The notes under the pieces are model-generated. The model did not search any database and was not told where the DNA came from. It saw only the letters and a program-made list of their open reading frames with translations. A stretch of DNA of 44,441 nucleotides from positions 1 to 44,441 of the forward strand of contig NZ_LATD01000009.1 in the NCBI RefSeq assembly GCF_000981895.1, read 5' to 3'. Made by a program: the position numbers and the translations under genes. The DNA comes from Streptomyces odonnellii. Lineage in GTDB: Bacteria > Actinomycetota > Actinomycetes > Streptomycetales > Streptomycetaceae. Shown one piece after another: positions 8,192 to 18,658 of this stretch (its first letter is position 1; each line of letters opens with the position of its first letter).

Positions 8192-8232
8192 TCCGGAGCG
8201 GGACCGGATCAGCTCCGGAGCGGGACCGGATC
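8192..8232. repeat. Exact 19-bp direct repeat, 22-base period
   Basis: TCCGGAGCGGGACCGGATC occurs at 8192-8210 and 8214-8232, with a partial third copy (CTCCGGAGCGGGG) near 8244. It lies in the 155-base gap between kdpE and the OB-fold gene. The repeats contain GGATC/GATCC complements and could fold into alternative hairpins that end kdp transcription. I see no other feature in this gap. Confidence 0.75.
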
Positions 8233-8298
8233 GGCTCCCTCCAGATCAGCTCCCTCCGGAGCGGGGTACGGACCGGCGCGCCCCCGGAGCGATCCGGA

Positions 8299-8988
8299 TC
8301 AGCGCTCGAAGCGGTAGCCCATGCCCGGCTCGGTGACGAAGTGCCTGGGGTGCGAGGGGTCCGTCTCCAGCTTCCGGCGGAGCTGGGCCATGTAGACCCG
8401 CAGGTAGTTGGTCTCCGTGCCGTACGAGGGCCCCCAGACCTCCTGGAGGAGCTGTTTCTGGCTGACCAGCCGCCCCGTGTTGCGTACGAGCACCTCCAGC
8501 AGGTGCCACTCGGTCGGGGTGAGCCGTACGTCCCTGCCCTCGCGGTGCACCTTCTTGGCGGCCAGGTCCACGGTGAAGCCCTCGGTCTCGACGACCGCGG
8601 TCAGGTCGTCGCCGTCCCCGCCGACCGGCTCGGCCCGCCGGACCGCGGCGCGCAGCCGGGCCAGCAGCTCGTCCATGCCGAAGGGCTTGGTCACGTAGTC
8701 GTCGGCGCCGGCGTCCAGCGCCTCGACCTTCTCGTCGGAGGTGTGGCGGGCGGAGAGCACCAGGATCGGGACGCGGGTCCAGCCGCGCAGCCCCTTGATG
8801 ACCTCGACCCCGTCCATGTCGGGCAGCCCGAGGTCGAGCACGACGACGTCGGGGTGGCGCGCGGCGGCGAGTTCGAGCGCGCCCGCCCCGTCGGAGGCCG
8901 CGTCCACCTCGTACTTCCGCGCCCTGAGGTTGATCACCAGGGCGCGTACGATCTGCGGCTCGTCGTCGACCACGAGCACCCGCGTCAT
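8299..8988 (-). CDS. kdpE: KdpE, OmpR-type response regulator of the potassium ATPase operon
   Basis: The 229-aa protein has a receiver domain with DDE at residues 8-10, the phospho-acceptor Asp52 (VVVLDLGLPDMDG) and Lys in YVTKPFG. A winged-helix DNA-binding domain follows (LTPTEWHLLEVLVRNTGRLVS...TNYLRVYMAQLRRKLE). It is activated by KdpD under potassium limitation or osmotic stress and binds upstream of the kdp structural genes. I prefer the ATG at 8988, which is preceded by AAAGGCGG. An ATG at 9018 overlaps the kdpD stop (ATGA) and would add ten residues, so coupled translation from there is possible. It is the last gene of the operon. Confidence 0.92.
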   Translation of the reverse strand: MTRVLVVDDEPQIVRALVINLRARKYEVDAASDGAGALELAAARHPDVVVLDLGLPDMDGVEVIKGLRGWTRVPILVLSARHTSDEKVEALDAGADDYVTKPFGMDELLARLRAAVRRAEPVGGDGDDLTAVVETEGFTVDLAAKKVHREGRDVRLTPTEWHLLEVLVRNTGRLVSQKQLLQEVWGPSYGTETNYLRVYMAQLRRKLETDPSHPRHFVTEPGMGYRFER

Positions 8989-9014
8989 AGCGGTCCGCCT
9001 TTCTGCTGTCCCGG

Positions 9015-11558
9015 TCATGAGCTGATCCGGGCCGGTGGTTCGGGGCGTACCGGGGCGATCCCGGCCGCCGCTGTGAGGGTGAGGACCATGGTCAGGCCGC
9101 CGCCGGGGGTGTCCTCGGCGGTGAGGGTGCCGCCCATCGCGTCGACGAAGCCGCGCGCGACCGCGAGCCCGAGGCCGACCCCGGCACCGCGCGGCGCGTC
9201 GCCGTGGCGCTGGAAGGGCTCGAAGATCCGTTCCTTGGCGTCCTCGGGGACACCGGGGCCGCGGTCGACGACCCGTACCTCCACCCGGTCCCCCAGCGCG
9301 CTGGCGGCGACGGTGACCTTCCGGGCGTCGGGGCTGTACTTGACGGCGTTCTCGACGATATTGGCGACCGCGCGCTCCAGCAGGCCCGGGTCGACGGCCA
9401 CCATGGGCAGCGACTCGGGGATGTCCAGCTCCACGCTGTCCTCCGGTACGCCGCCGAGCGCCATCGGAACCACCTCATCGAGGTCGATCTCCCGGATCAG
9501 CGGGGTGACGGTGCCTGTCTGCAGCCGGGACATGTCAAGGAGATTGCCGACGAGATGGTCGAGCCGGTCGGCGCCGTGCTCGATGCCTTCGAGCAGCTCC
9601 GCCCGGTCCTCCTCGGACCATTCGACGTCGTCGGAGCGGAGTGAGGAGACGGATGCCTTGATCCCGGCCAGCGGGGTCCGCAGATCGTGGCTGACGGCCG
9701 CGAGCAGGGCCGTACGGATACGGTTCCCCTCGGCCAGTTCGCGGGCCTGCGCGGCCTCGCCCACCAGGCGCTGCCGGTCCAGTACGACGGCGGCCTGCGC
9801 GGCGAAGGCGGCGAGCACCCGGCGGTCCTCGGCCGGCAGGACCCGGCCGGAGAGCGCCAGCGCCATGTGATCGCCGACCGGCATGTCGACATCGGCTGAC
9901 TCCGGGCGGTCGACGGGCCGCGGGCCGACACTGCCCGCACGGGTCCAGGGGTCGACATCGCTCTTGCGTTCGAGCAGCGCCACGGACTCCATGGAGAAGG
10001 TCTCCCTGACCCGCTCCAGCAGCGCGTCCAGCGTGGTCTCGCCGCGCAGCACACTGCCCGCGAGGAAGGAGAGGATCTCGGACTCGGCTCTGAGCCGGGC
10101 CGCCTGATGGGTACGGCGTGCCGCCAGGTCGACCACGGACGCCACCGACACGGCCACCGCGAAGAAGATCACGATGGCGACCAGGTTCTTGGGGTCCGAG
10201 ATGGTCAGGGTGTGGGTGGGCGGCGTGAAGTAGAAGTTGAGCAGCAGCGAGCCCACCGCGGCGGAGGCGAGCGCCGGCCGCAGCCCGCCCAGCAGCGCCG
10301 ACATCACGGTCAGGAAGAGGAAGAGCAGGACATCGTTGGCGAGCCCCGGGGAGTTTCCCACCATGGACAGCAGCAGCGAGAGCAGTACGGGCGCGACGAC
10401 CCCGGCCAGCCAGCCCCAGATGATCCGGGATCGGCCGAGCCTGGCTCCGCGCGCCACCGGCAGCCCGCGGCCCTTGGCGGCCTCCTCGTGCGTGACGATG
10501 TGCACGTCCAGATCGGGGCCGGACTCCCGGGCGACGGTGGCGCCGACGCCGGGGCCGAAGATGTACTGCCAGGTCTTGCGGCGGCTGGAGCCCAGCACGA
10601 TCTGGGTGGCGTTGACCCCGCGCGCGAACTCCAGCAGCGCGGAGGGGACGTCGTCGCCGATGACGTGGTGGAAGGTGCCGCCGAGATCCTCGACCAGGGT
10701 GCGCTGGACGGCCAGTTCCTTGGGCGAGGCGGCGGTCAGGCCGTCGCTGCGGGCTATGTAGACGGCGAGGATCTCGCTGCCGGAGCCCTTGGCGGCCATC
10801 CTGGCGGCGCGGCGGATGAGCGTACGCCCCTCCGGGCCGCCGGTGAGGCCGACGACGATGCGTTCGCGGGCCGACCAGGTGGTGCGGATGTTGTGCTCGC
10901 CCCGGTACTGCTGGAGGTATTCGTCGACCCGGTCGGCGACCCAGAGCAGGGCCAGTTCGCGCAGCGCGGTGAGATTGCCCGGCCTGAAGTAGTGGGAGAG
11001 CGCGGCGTCCACCTTGTCGGGTTTGTAGACATTGCCGTGCGCCAGCCGTCGGCGCAGGGCCTGGGGCGACATGTCGACCAGCTCGATCTGGTCGGCCCGC
11101 CGGACGATCTCGTCAGGAACGGTCTCCTGCTGCCGCACACCCGTTATGGATTCGACGACGTCACCGAGTGACTCGAGGTGCTGGATGTTGACGCTGGAGA
11201 CGACCTCGATGCCCGCCTTGAGCAGTTCCTCGACGTCCTGCCAGCGCTTGGCGTTGCGCGAGCCGGGCACATTGGTGTGCGCCAGCTCGTCGACGAGGGC
11301 GACGGCCGGGCGGCGCTCCAGTACCGCGTCGACGTCCATCTCGGTGAAGGTCGTGCCGCGGTACTCGATGGACCGGCGGGGCACTTCTTCGAGGCCGTGC
11401 AGCATGACCTCCGTACGGGGGCGGTCGTGGTGCTCGACGAAGGCCACGACGCAGTCGGTGCCCCGCTCGACCCGGCGGTGCGCCTCGGAGAGCATCGCGT
11501 ACGTCTTCCCGACGCCCGGTGCCGCGCCCAGATAGATACGTAGCTTGCCGCGTCCCAT
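9015..11558 (-). CDS. kdpD: KdpD, osmosensitive potassium-sensing histidine kinase
   Basis: The 847-aa sensor starts MGRGKLRIYLGAAPGVGKTYAML, the KdpD domain with a Walker A motif. A Walker-B-like ALVDELAHTNVPG follows near residue 75. A universal-stress-protein domain (about 225-350, IVVGLTGGPEGRTLIRRAARMAA) is next. Four hydrophobic helices lie at about 375-480 (GWLAGVVAPVLLSLLLSMVG onward), then a GAF-like region. The kinase core has SHDLRTPLAGIKAS (His near 625), NIVENAVKYSP, DRGPGVPE and GLGLAVARG. It phosphorylates KdpE. I chose the ATG at 11558 because it begins at the conserved domain, although an in-frame GTG at 11585 is possible. The gene is separated from kdpC by 95 bases containing a strong hairpin, whereas other kdp junctions are tight. 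Confidence 0.93.
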   Translation of the reverse strand: MGRGKLRIYLGAAPGVGKTYAMLSEAHRRVERGTDCVVAFVEHHDRPRTEVMLHGLEEVPRRSIEYRGTTFTEMDVDAVLERRPAVALVDELAHTNVPGSRNAKRWQDVEELLKAGIEVVSSVNIQHLESLGDVVESITGVRQQETVPDEIVRRADQIELVDMSPQALRRRLAHGNVYKPDKVDAALSHYFRPGNLTALRELALLWVADRVDEYLQQYRGEHNIRTTWSARERIVVGLTGGPEGRTLIRRAARMAAKGSGSEILAVYIARSDGLTAASPKELAVQRTLVEDLGGTFHHVIGDDVPSALLEFARGVNATQIVLGSSRRKTWQYIFGPGVGATVARESGPDLDVHIVTHEEAAKGRGLPVARGARLGRSRIIWGWLAGVVAPVLLSLLLSMVGNSPGLANDVLLFLFLTVMSALLGGLRPALASAAVGSLLLNFYFTPPTHTLTISDPKNLVAIVIFFAVAVSVASVVDLAARRTHQAARLRAESEILSFLAGSVLRGETTLDALLERVRETFSMESVALLERKSDVDPWTRAGSVGPRPVDRPESADVDMPVGDHMALALSGRVLPAEDRRVLAAFAAQAAVVLDRQRLVGEAAQARELAEGNRIRTALLAAVSHDLRTPLAGIKASVSSLRSDDVEWSEEDRAELLEGIEHGADRLDHLVGNLLDMSRLQTGTVTPLIREIDLDEVVPMALGGVPEDSVELDIPESLPMVAVDPGLLERAVANIVENAVKYSPDARKVTVAASALGDRVEVRVVDRGPGVPEDAKERIFEPFQRHGDAPRGAGVGLGLAVARGFVDAMGGTLTAEDTPGGGLTMVLTLTAAAGIAPVRPEPPARISS

Positions 11559-11609
11559 GGCCCCATTGTCTTCCAGAAGAGCCACCGCGTCCGACAAGGT
11601 GGCGACCTT

Positions 11610-11641
11610 GGTCCCGGTACGGACGTGTCCGTACCGGGACC
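11610..11641 (-). terminator. Perfect hairpin between kdpC and kdpD (possible attenuator)
   Basis: GGTCCCGGTACGGA (11610-11623) pairs perfectly with 11628-11641 across the 4-base loop CGTG. The hairpin lies 12 bases past the kdpC stop in the only sizeable gap of the operon. It lacks a T-tract on the minus strand, so it may be a partial terminator or an mRNA 3' end stabiliser that lowers kdpDE relative to the pump genes. Confidence 0.65.
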
Positions 11642-11653
11642 GGTGTACGAAGG

Positions 11654-12316
11654 TCAGCCGACCAGCTCCTTGAGCGCGACGTTGAGCTGAAGGACATTGA
11701 CCCGGGGCTCGCCCATGAAGCCGAGGACGCGGCCGTCGGTGTTGTCGTCGACGAGCTTCTCCACCTGCTTGACGTCCAGGTTGTTCTTCTCGGCGACGCG
11801 GTGCACCTGGAGTTCGGCGTACTCGGGCGAGATGTGCGGATCCAGGCCCGAACCGGAGGAGGTGACGGCGTCCGGGGGCACGTCCTGGGGCATGACCCGG
11901 TAACCGGGGGTGGAGTTGTCCTTGACCACGGCGGCCTTGGCGTCCTTGACCCACTGGATCAGATCCTCGTTGTCGCCGGAGCGGTTGGTGGCTCCGGAGA
12001 GTATGAGCTCGTACTGGGTGTTGACGCTGTTGGTGCCCAGGCCGTTGGACGGGCGGGGCTGGAACCACTTCAGGTCCGGCTCCGGGGTGTCCTGGCCGTC
12101 CTTGAGCGGCAGGTCGTACCGCTGCCCGATGAGCGAGGACCCGACCACCTTGCCGTTCCGGGTGAGCTCGGAGCCGTTGGCCTTGCCCGGGAAGAGCCCC
12201 TGGGCGACGCCGGTGACGGCGAGGGGGTAGAGGACGCCGCAGAGGACGGTCAGGACCAGCAGGGCGCGCAGCCCGGCGCCGAGCAGCCGTGCAGTGTTTC
12301 CTACGGAGTTGTTCAT
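11654..12316 (-). CDS. kdpC: KdpC, potassium-transporting ATPase subunit C
   Basis: The 220-aa protein has one N-terminal membrane helix (LLGAGLRALLVLTVLCGVLYPLAVTG), then GLFPGKANGS and the periplasm-facing KdpC fold. The segment YFQPRPS-like is present as KWFQPRPSNG. The C-terminal block SGSGLDPHISPEYAELQVHRVA matches the family signature, ending VNVLQLNVALKEL. KdpC stabilises the KdpA-KdpB complex and raises affinity. The ATG at 12316 is seven bases after the kdpB stop, so the genes are tightly coupled. Confidence 0.95.
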   Translation of the reverse strand: MNNSVGNTARLLGAGLRALLVLTVLCGVLYPLAVTGVAQGLFPGKANGSELTRNGKVVGSSLIGQRYDLPLKDGQDTPEPDLKWFQPRPSNGLGTNSVNTQYELILSGATNRSGDNEDLIQWVKDAKAAVVKDNSTPGYRVMPQDVPPDAVTSSGSGLDPHISPEYAELQVHRVAEKNNLDVKQVEKLVDDNTDGRVLGFMGEPRVNVLQLNVALKELVG

Positions 12317-12323
12317 GGCGTGA

Positions 12324-14464
<2,141 letters not shown>

Positions 14465-14468
<4 letters not shown>

Positions 14469-16129
14469 GACGCCAGCCCTTCGGCCAGCGGGCCCAGCGC
14501 GAGGGCCGGGAAGTAGGTCAGCCCGGTGACGATCATGATCGTGCCGACCAGTAGTCCGGTGAACAGCGGCTTGTGGGTACGCAGAGTGCCCGCGGTCTCG
14601 GGTACGGGCCGCTGCGCGGCCAGCGCGCCGGCCAGCACCAGGACGAACACCATCGGCAGGAAACGGCCGAGCAGCATGGCCAGGCCGATCGTGGTGTTGA
14701 ACCACTGGGTGTCCGCGTTCAGCCCGGCGAAGGCCGAGCCGTTGTTGTTGGCGGCCGAGGTGTAGGCGTACAGGATCTCCGAGAACCCGTGCGGCCCGGA
14801 GTTGGTCATGGAGTTGCCCGGGGTGGGCAGGGCCATCGCGGCAGCGGTGAAACAGAGCACCAGCGCCGGGGTGATGAGGATGTAGCTCGCGGCCAGCTTG
14901 ATCTCACGGCTGCCGATCTTCTTGCCCAGATACTCGGGCGTACGGCCGACCATCAGCCCGGCGATGAACACCGCGATGATCGCCATGATCAGCATCCCGT
15001 ACAGACCCGAGCCGGTCCCGCCGGGCGCGATCTCACCGAGCTGCATCCCCAGCATGGTGATACCGCCCCCGAACCCGGTGAACGAGGAGTGGAACGAGTT
15101 CACCGCGCCGGTCGACGTGAGCGTCGTGGCCACCGCGAAGATCGACGAGCCGCCGACCCCGAACCGGGTCTCCTTGCCCTCCATCGCACCACCGGCCAGG
15201 TCGAACGCCGGGCCGTGGTGGGCGAACTCGGTCCACATCATCAGCCCGGTGAACCCGATCCAGATGGCGGCCATCGTGGCGAGGATCGCGTACCCCTGCT
15301 TCACACTGCCGACCATCGTCCCGAACGTCCGCGTCAGCGCGAACGGGATCACCAGGATCAGGAAGATCTCGAAGAGGTTGGAGAGCGGGGTGGGGTTCTC
15401 GAAGGGGTGGGCGGAGTTGGCGTTGAAGTAACCGCCGCCGTTGGTGCCCAGCTCCTTGATCGCCTCCTGCGAGGCCACCGCACCGCCGTTCCACTGCTGT
15501 GAACCGCCCAGGAACTGCCCGACCTCATGGATCCCGGCGAAGTTCTGGATCGCGCCACAGGCGACCAGCACGATCGCGCCGATCACGGAGAGGGGCAGCA
15601 GGATGCGGACGGTGCCGCGCACCAGATCCGCCCAGAAGTTCCCCAGCTCCCCGGTACGGGAGCGGGCGAAGCCCCGTACCAGCGCCACCGCCACGGCCAT
15701 GCCGACCGCGGCGGAGACGAAGTTCTGTACGGCCAGGCCACCGGTCTGCACGACATGGCCCATGGCCTGCTCGCCGTAATACGACTGCCAGTTCGTATTC
15801 GCGACGAACGACGCGGCGGTGTTGAACGCCTGGTCCGGATCGATCGACGAGAAGCCCAGCGACCCGGGAAGAACCCCCTGCACCCGCTGGAGCAGATACA
15901 GGAACAGCACGCTCACCGCGGAGAACGCGAGGACGCCACGGAGATAGGCGGGCCAGCGCATCTCGGTCGCGGGGTTCGCGCCGATCGCGCGGTAGATCCA
16001 CTTCTCGACCCGCAGATGCTTCGTCGAGGAATAGGTCCGGGCCATGTAGTCGCCCAACGGGCGGTACGCCAGACCCAACGCGACAACCAGCGCCAGCAAC
16101 TGAAGCACACCGGCGAGGACGGAGCTCAT
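14465..16129 (-). CDS. kdpA: KdpA, potassium-translocating subunit
   Basis: The 554-aa integral membrane protein with about ten helices belongs to the superfamily of potassium transporters with four pore loops. The pore segments are visible: [54 protein letters not shown] and [12 protein letters not shown]. It selects potassium and passes it to KdpB. GGAGAGG lies just upstream. Translation may start at the ATG at 16129 or at the adjacent GTG at 16132, which immediately follows the kdpF stop. Confidence 0.96.
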
Positions 16130-16132
16130 CAC

Positions 16133-16222
16133 TCAGAACCTCTCCGGGAAGAACAGCGCCAGGACGAGATAACCCAGCAGGGCGACCGCCACCAACAGCC
16201 CGACCACGTTCTCGGCCGTCAT
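16133..16222 (-). CDS. kdpF: KdpF, small membrane subunit of the Kdp pump
   Basis: A 29-aa protein begins MTAENVVGLLVAVALLGYLV and ends LALFFPERF. It is a single membrane helix with the terminal F-P-E-R/K-F pattern typical of KdpF. It stabilises the KdpABC complex. The gene is too short for most gene finders. Its ATG overlaps the stop of the upstream 27-aa gene (ATGA), and its own stop is followed directly by the kdpA start, so all three are coupled. Confidence 0.93.
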   Translation of the reverse strand: MTAENVVGLLVAVALLGYLVLALFFPERF

Positions 16223-16302
16223 AGCTTCGCCACCCCCCTGGCGATCAGGGCCACCAGCGCGAACACCGCGATCGTGGTGACAACGAAGGCCACATCGGCC
16301 AC
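16219..16302 (-). CDS. 27-aa single-helix microprotein heading the kdp operon
   Basis: The GTG at 16302, preceded by TAGGAG, opens a 27-residue frame beginning MADVAFVVTTIAVFALVALI and ending ARGVAKL. It is one hydrophobic helix followed by a basic tail. Its TGA overlaps the kdpF ATG. The good ribosome site, exact coupling to kdpF and membrane-helix composition support a translated gene. I do not recognise a named family. Similar short frames are, as I recall, present before kdpF in other streptomycetes. It may be an extra Kdp subunit, a regulator or a translational leader. Confidence 0.7.
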   Translation of the reverse strand: MADVAFVVTTIAVFALVALIARGVAKL

Positions 16303-16529
16303 CGCGCACTCCTAGAAGAGTCGGGAAAAACTGACTCCCTGAGGAAACCGGCTGATCCGCCCGGTCAGGCTCGCGTTGACGGGTCCCATACGGCCGGTGC
16401 CACGGGCTTGACGGACTTCATATGGCCGCGGCCGTGCCTTGTGATGTGCCGCATACGGCAAGGCATCCGCCATGGCTCGCAGGCGCCACGGCGTTCGGGC
16501 AAACGAAAGGCCGGTAGGGGTGCAGACGA
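16303..16529. promoter_or_regulatory. Upstream region of the kdp operon
   Basis: This stretch should contain the KdpE-dependent promoter on the minus strand. Two small inverted repeats are visible: GAGTC/GACTC arms around an A-rich loop (about 16318-16337) and TGCCG-CATA-CGGCA (about 16447-16460). No clear -35/-10 pair can be named. A minus-strand reading frame crossing the area (16365-16712) is not convincing as a gene, being Pro/Arg-rich with a repeat-encoded DRTGT stretch. Confidence 0.35.
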
Positions 16530-16577
16530 AAGGCCGGTGGGCCGCTTCCCCGTCCAGGGATGCGGCCCACCGGCCTT
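16530..16577. terminator. Terminator downstream of the DUF3710 gene
   Basis: A perfect 16-bp stem (AAGGCCGGTGGGCCGC with its complement at 16562-16577) closes a 16-base loop. It lies about 85 bases past the DUF3710 stop on the minus strand and insulates dut-DUF3710 from kdp. A partial copy of its arm (AAAGGCCGGT) occurs at 16506-16515. Confidence 0.8.
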
Positions 16578-16590
16578 GTCGCTCAGGTCT

Positions 16591-16647
16591 GTGCCGGTCA
16601 GGTCCGTGCCAGTGCGGTCGGTGCCGGTCCGGTCCGTGTCCGGCCGG
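16591..16647. repeat. 15-bp imperfect tandem repeat (3.8 copies)
   Basis: Units GTGCCGGTCAGGTCC, GTGCCAGTGCGGTCG, GTGCCGGTCCGGTCC and a partial GTGTCCGGCCGG lie head to tail at 16591, 16606, 16621 and 16636. They sit between the DUF3710 stop and its terminator and are probably slippage-prone noncoding sequence. Confidence 0.8.
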
Positions 16648-16662
16648 AGCGCCGACGGAGGC

Positions 16663-17451
16663 TCAGCGCACCTCGGTGATCTCGGGACCGCGCTGAAGCT
16701 GTCCCATTCCACCGGAGAAGCGCGAGCCCTCCTGCTCGTCCTGCTGGACGCCCTCGGCCACCATCTGCGCGTCGTCCGGCAGCTTGAGGACGATCGGGTC
16801 CCTGGGCGCCATCGGCCCCTCGCCCCGTACGACCACGGTGTCCCGGAAGATCTGCTCCAGCAGCCCAGCGGCCGCGGGCTGTACCGCGCCCTGCCCGGAG
16901 ATCACACCGCGCAGGAACCAGCGCGGTCCGTCGACGCCGATGAAGCGCACGAGCTGCACGCCGCCGGTGCCGTCCGGAAGCTGTACGGGAACCTGGGCGC
17001 GCAGCTCCCAGCCCAGCGGCCCCTCGACCTCGTCGATGATGCCGCCCTGCCGGGTGATGCCGGAGGCGATCTCCTCGCGGACCTCGCCCCAGATGCCTTC
17101 CTTCTTGGGCGCCGCGAACGCCTGGAGCTGTACGGCGCTGTCGCGCACCACGACCGTGGCGGCGACGATCGCGTCACCGGCGACTTCGACGCGCAGCTCC
17201 ATGCCCTCGACCCCGGGAACGAAGATCCCGCCCAGATCGACCCGGCCCTCCCCGGGCCTGGAGACCTCGGAGATGTCCCAGGGCCCGTCCGGCCTGGGGG
17301 CCGGCGGAAGGTTCACCCTGCGGGGCGCGGCCACCCCTTCGGAGGCCGTGTCGGCACCGGCGTCACCGGCATCGTCGGTGAACTGCTCGGCCTCGCCCGC
17401 TGCGTCCGCCGCGTCCGCTGCGGAACCACTCTTCTTGCGACGTCCGAACAC
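16663..17451 (-). CDS. DUF3710 domain-containing protein
   Basis: The 262-aa soluble protein begins VFGRRKKSG, then has an acidic Ala/Asp-rich linker to about residue 45. The conserved domain follows: GPWDISEV, RVDLGGIFVPGVEGMELRVE, AVQLQAFAAPKKEGIWGEVREEI, GWELRAQVPVQLPDG and RWFLRGVISG. This is the actinobacterial DUF3710 family (Rv2696c in M. tuberculosis by recollection), of unknown function and regularly next to dut. The start is GTG at 17451 with AAGGA upstream, one base after the dut stop, so the two are an operon. Confidence 0.88.
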   Translation of the reverse strand: MFGRRKKSGSAADAADAAGEAEQFTDDAGDAGADTASEGVAAPRRVNLPPAPRPDGPWDISEVSRPGEGRVDLGGIFVPGVEGMELRVEVAGDAIVAATVVVRDSAVQLQAFAAPKKEGIWGEVREEIASGITRQGGIIDEVEGPLGWELRAQVPVQLPDGTGGVQLVRFIGVDGPRWFLRGVISGQGAVQPAAAGLLEQIFRDTVVVRGEGPMAPRDPIVLKLPDDAQMVAEGVQQDEQEGSRFSGGMGQLQRGPEITEVR

Positions 17452-17452
17452 G

Positions 17453-17977
17453 TCACTGTCCTTCCCGGTCGGATACGACCGAAGCGTATCGATTCCCGCC
17501 CTGTACGCCGCCCACGGCGGCATGACCGCCGGTGGACCCGAAGCCCCCGTCGCCCCGCGCCGACCCGGGAAGCTCCGCCACCTCGTGGAAGCGGACCTTC
17601 TCGACCTGCTGGACGACCAACTGGGCAATCCGGTCGAACCGCTCGAACCGAACGCTCTCGCGCGGGTCCAGATTGACCACGATCACTTTGATCTCTCCAC
17701 GGTACCCGGCATCCACCGTCCCCGGGGCATTCACCATGGCGACGCCGCAGCGGGCCGCCAGTCCGGAGCGCGGGTGCACGAAGGCGGCGTACCCGTCGGG
17801 CAGGGCGATGGACACTCCCGTGGGCAGTACGGCCCGCTCCCCGGGGGCCAGTTCGGCGGCCTCGGTGGTGACCAGATCGGCCCCGGCGTCGCCCGGATGC
17901 GCATATCCCGGAAGCGGAACCTCCGGATCAAGGCGGCGGATCAGTACGTCCAGGGGGGCAGCGGGGGTACGGCTCAT
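17453..17977 (-). CDS. dut: Deoxyuridine 5'-triphosphate nucleotidohydrolase (dUTPase)
   Basis: The 174-aa trimeric dUTPase hydrolyses dUTP to dUMP and pyrophosphate, which keeps uracil out of DNA and feeds dTMP synthesis. All five family motifs are present in order: HPGDAGADL, PRSGLAARCGV, GTVDAGYRGEIKV, RFDRIAQLVV and the C-terminal GSARGDGGFGSTG, which closes on the substrate. The tail after motif 5 runs longer than usual (about 27 residues). The ATG at 17977 has GAGGTGAA upstream. It is divergent from the DUF3093 gene and leads the dut-DUF3710 unit. Confidence 0.96.
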   Translation of the reverse strand: MSRTPAAPLDVLIRRLDPEVPLPGYAHPGDAGADLVTTEAAELAPGERAVLPTGVSIALPDGYAAFVHPRSGLAARCGVAMVNAPGTVDAGYRGEIKVIVVNLDPRESVRFERFDRIAQLVVQQVEKVRFHEVAELPGSARGDGGFGSTGGHAAVGGVQGGNRYASVVSDREGQ

Positions 17978-18107
17978 GGGTTCACCTCGACGGCGCGGGC
18001 GCGCCCGGCCTGGTCCGGGAGGCGTCCCCGGGGGTGGCGCGCTGCTCACAGGCGCAGACCTTACCCGCGCGGTCGCCCGGCTTCCGCACCATGCCAAGCT
18101 TGGCTCC

Positions 18108-18566
18108 ATGGAGCCTTCCGCCGCGAGCTACGACGAACGTCTCACCGCCCCTCCCTCCTGGTGGGCCGTAGCGGCCCTCGTCGCCGTGGCGGGGGGTCTG
18201 ATCACGCTGCCGCTGGGGCCGTTGCCGCTGCTCGGCGGGGTGATCGGCGCGGGAGCGCTGGCGGCGGCCGGGGTCAGTTCCTACGGCTCGGCGCGGATCA
18301 GGGTGGTGGCGGGCTCGCTGGTCGCGGGCGATGCCCGGATCCCGGTCTCGGCGCTGGGCGAGGCCGAGGTGCTCGACGCCGAGGAGGCGCGGGCCTGGCG
18401 GCTGCACAAGGCCGACCCCCGGGCGTTCATGCTGCTGCGCAGCTATGTGCCGACGGCGCTGCGGGTGGAGGTCACGGATCCCGAGGACCCGACTCCGTAC
18501 GTCTATCTGTCGACCAGGAACCCGCAGGGTCTGGCGACGGCGCTGAACGCGGTACGGACGGGCTGA
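18108..18566 (+). CDS. DUF3093 family membrane protein
   Basis: The 152-aa protein has the family start YDERLTAPPSWWAVAAL. Two adjacent hydrophobic helices follow (about residues 18-40 and 43-62), then a small cytosolic beta domain with IRVVAGSLVAGDARIPVSALGE and PYVYLSTRNPQGLATAL. It matches actinobacterial DUF3093 (Rv2698 by recollection), of unknown function. It is transcribed divergently from dut across 130 bases, so the two may share a control region. The ATG at 18108 was chosen because the conserved YDERL motif begins a few residues later. Confidence 0.85.
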   Translation: MEPSAASYDERLTAPPSWWAVAALVAVAGGLITLPLGPLPLLGGVIGAGALAAAGVSSYGSARIRVVAGSLVAGDARIPVSALGEAEVLDAEEARAWRLHKADPRAFMLLRSYVPTALRVEVTDPEDPTPYVYLSTRNPQGLATALNAVRTG

Positions 18567-18658
18567 GCGCGACGACAACGCCGAGAGGCGCGGCCCGCCG
18601 CGGAAGCGGCTGATGTCACTGCGGGCACGCGCGCCCGGCAGGATCCACAAGACAGGCC

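Noticed and set aside
16365..16712. 115-codon minus-strand frame with DRTGT-type repeats
   Set aside because: The repeats are the translation of the noncoding 15-bp tandem repeat. The frame overlaps a terminator hairpin and the DUF3710 3' end and lacks a ribosome site.
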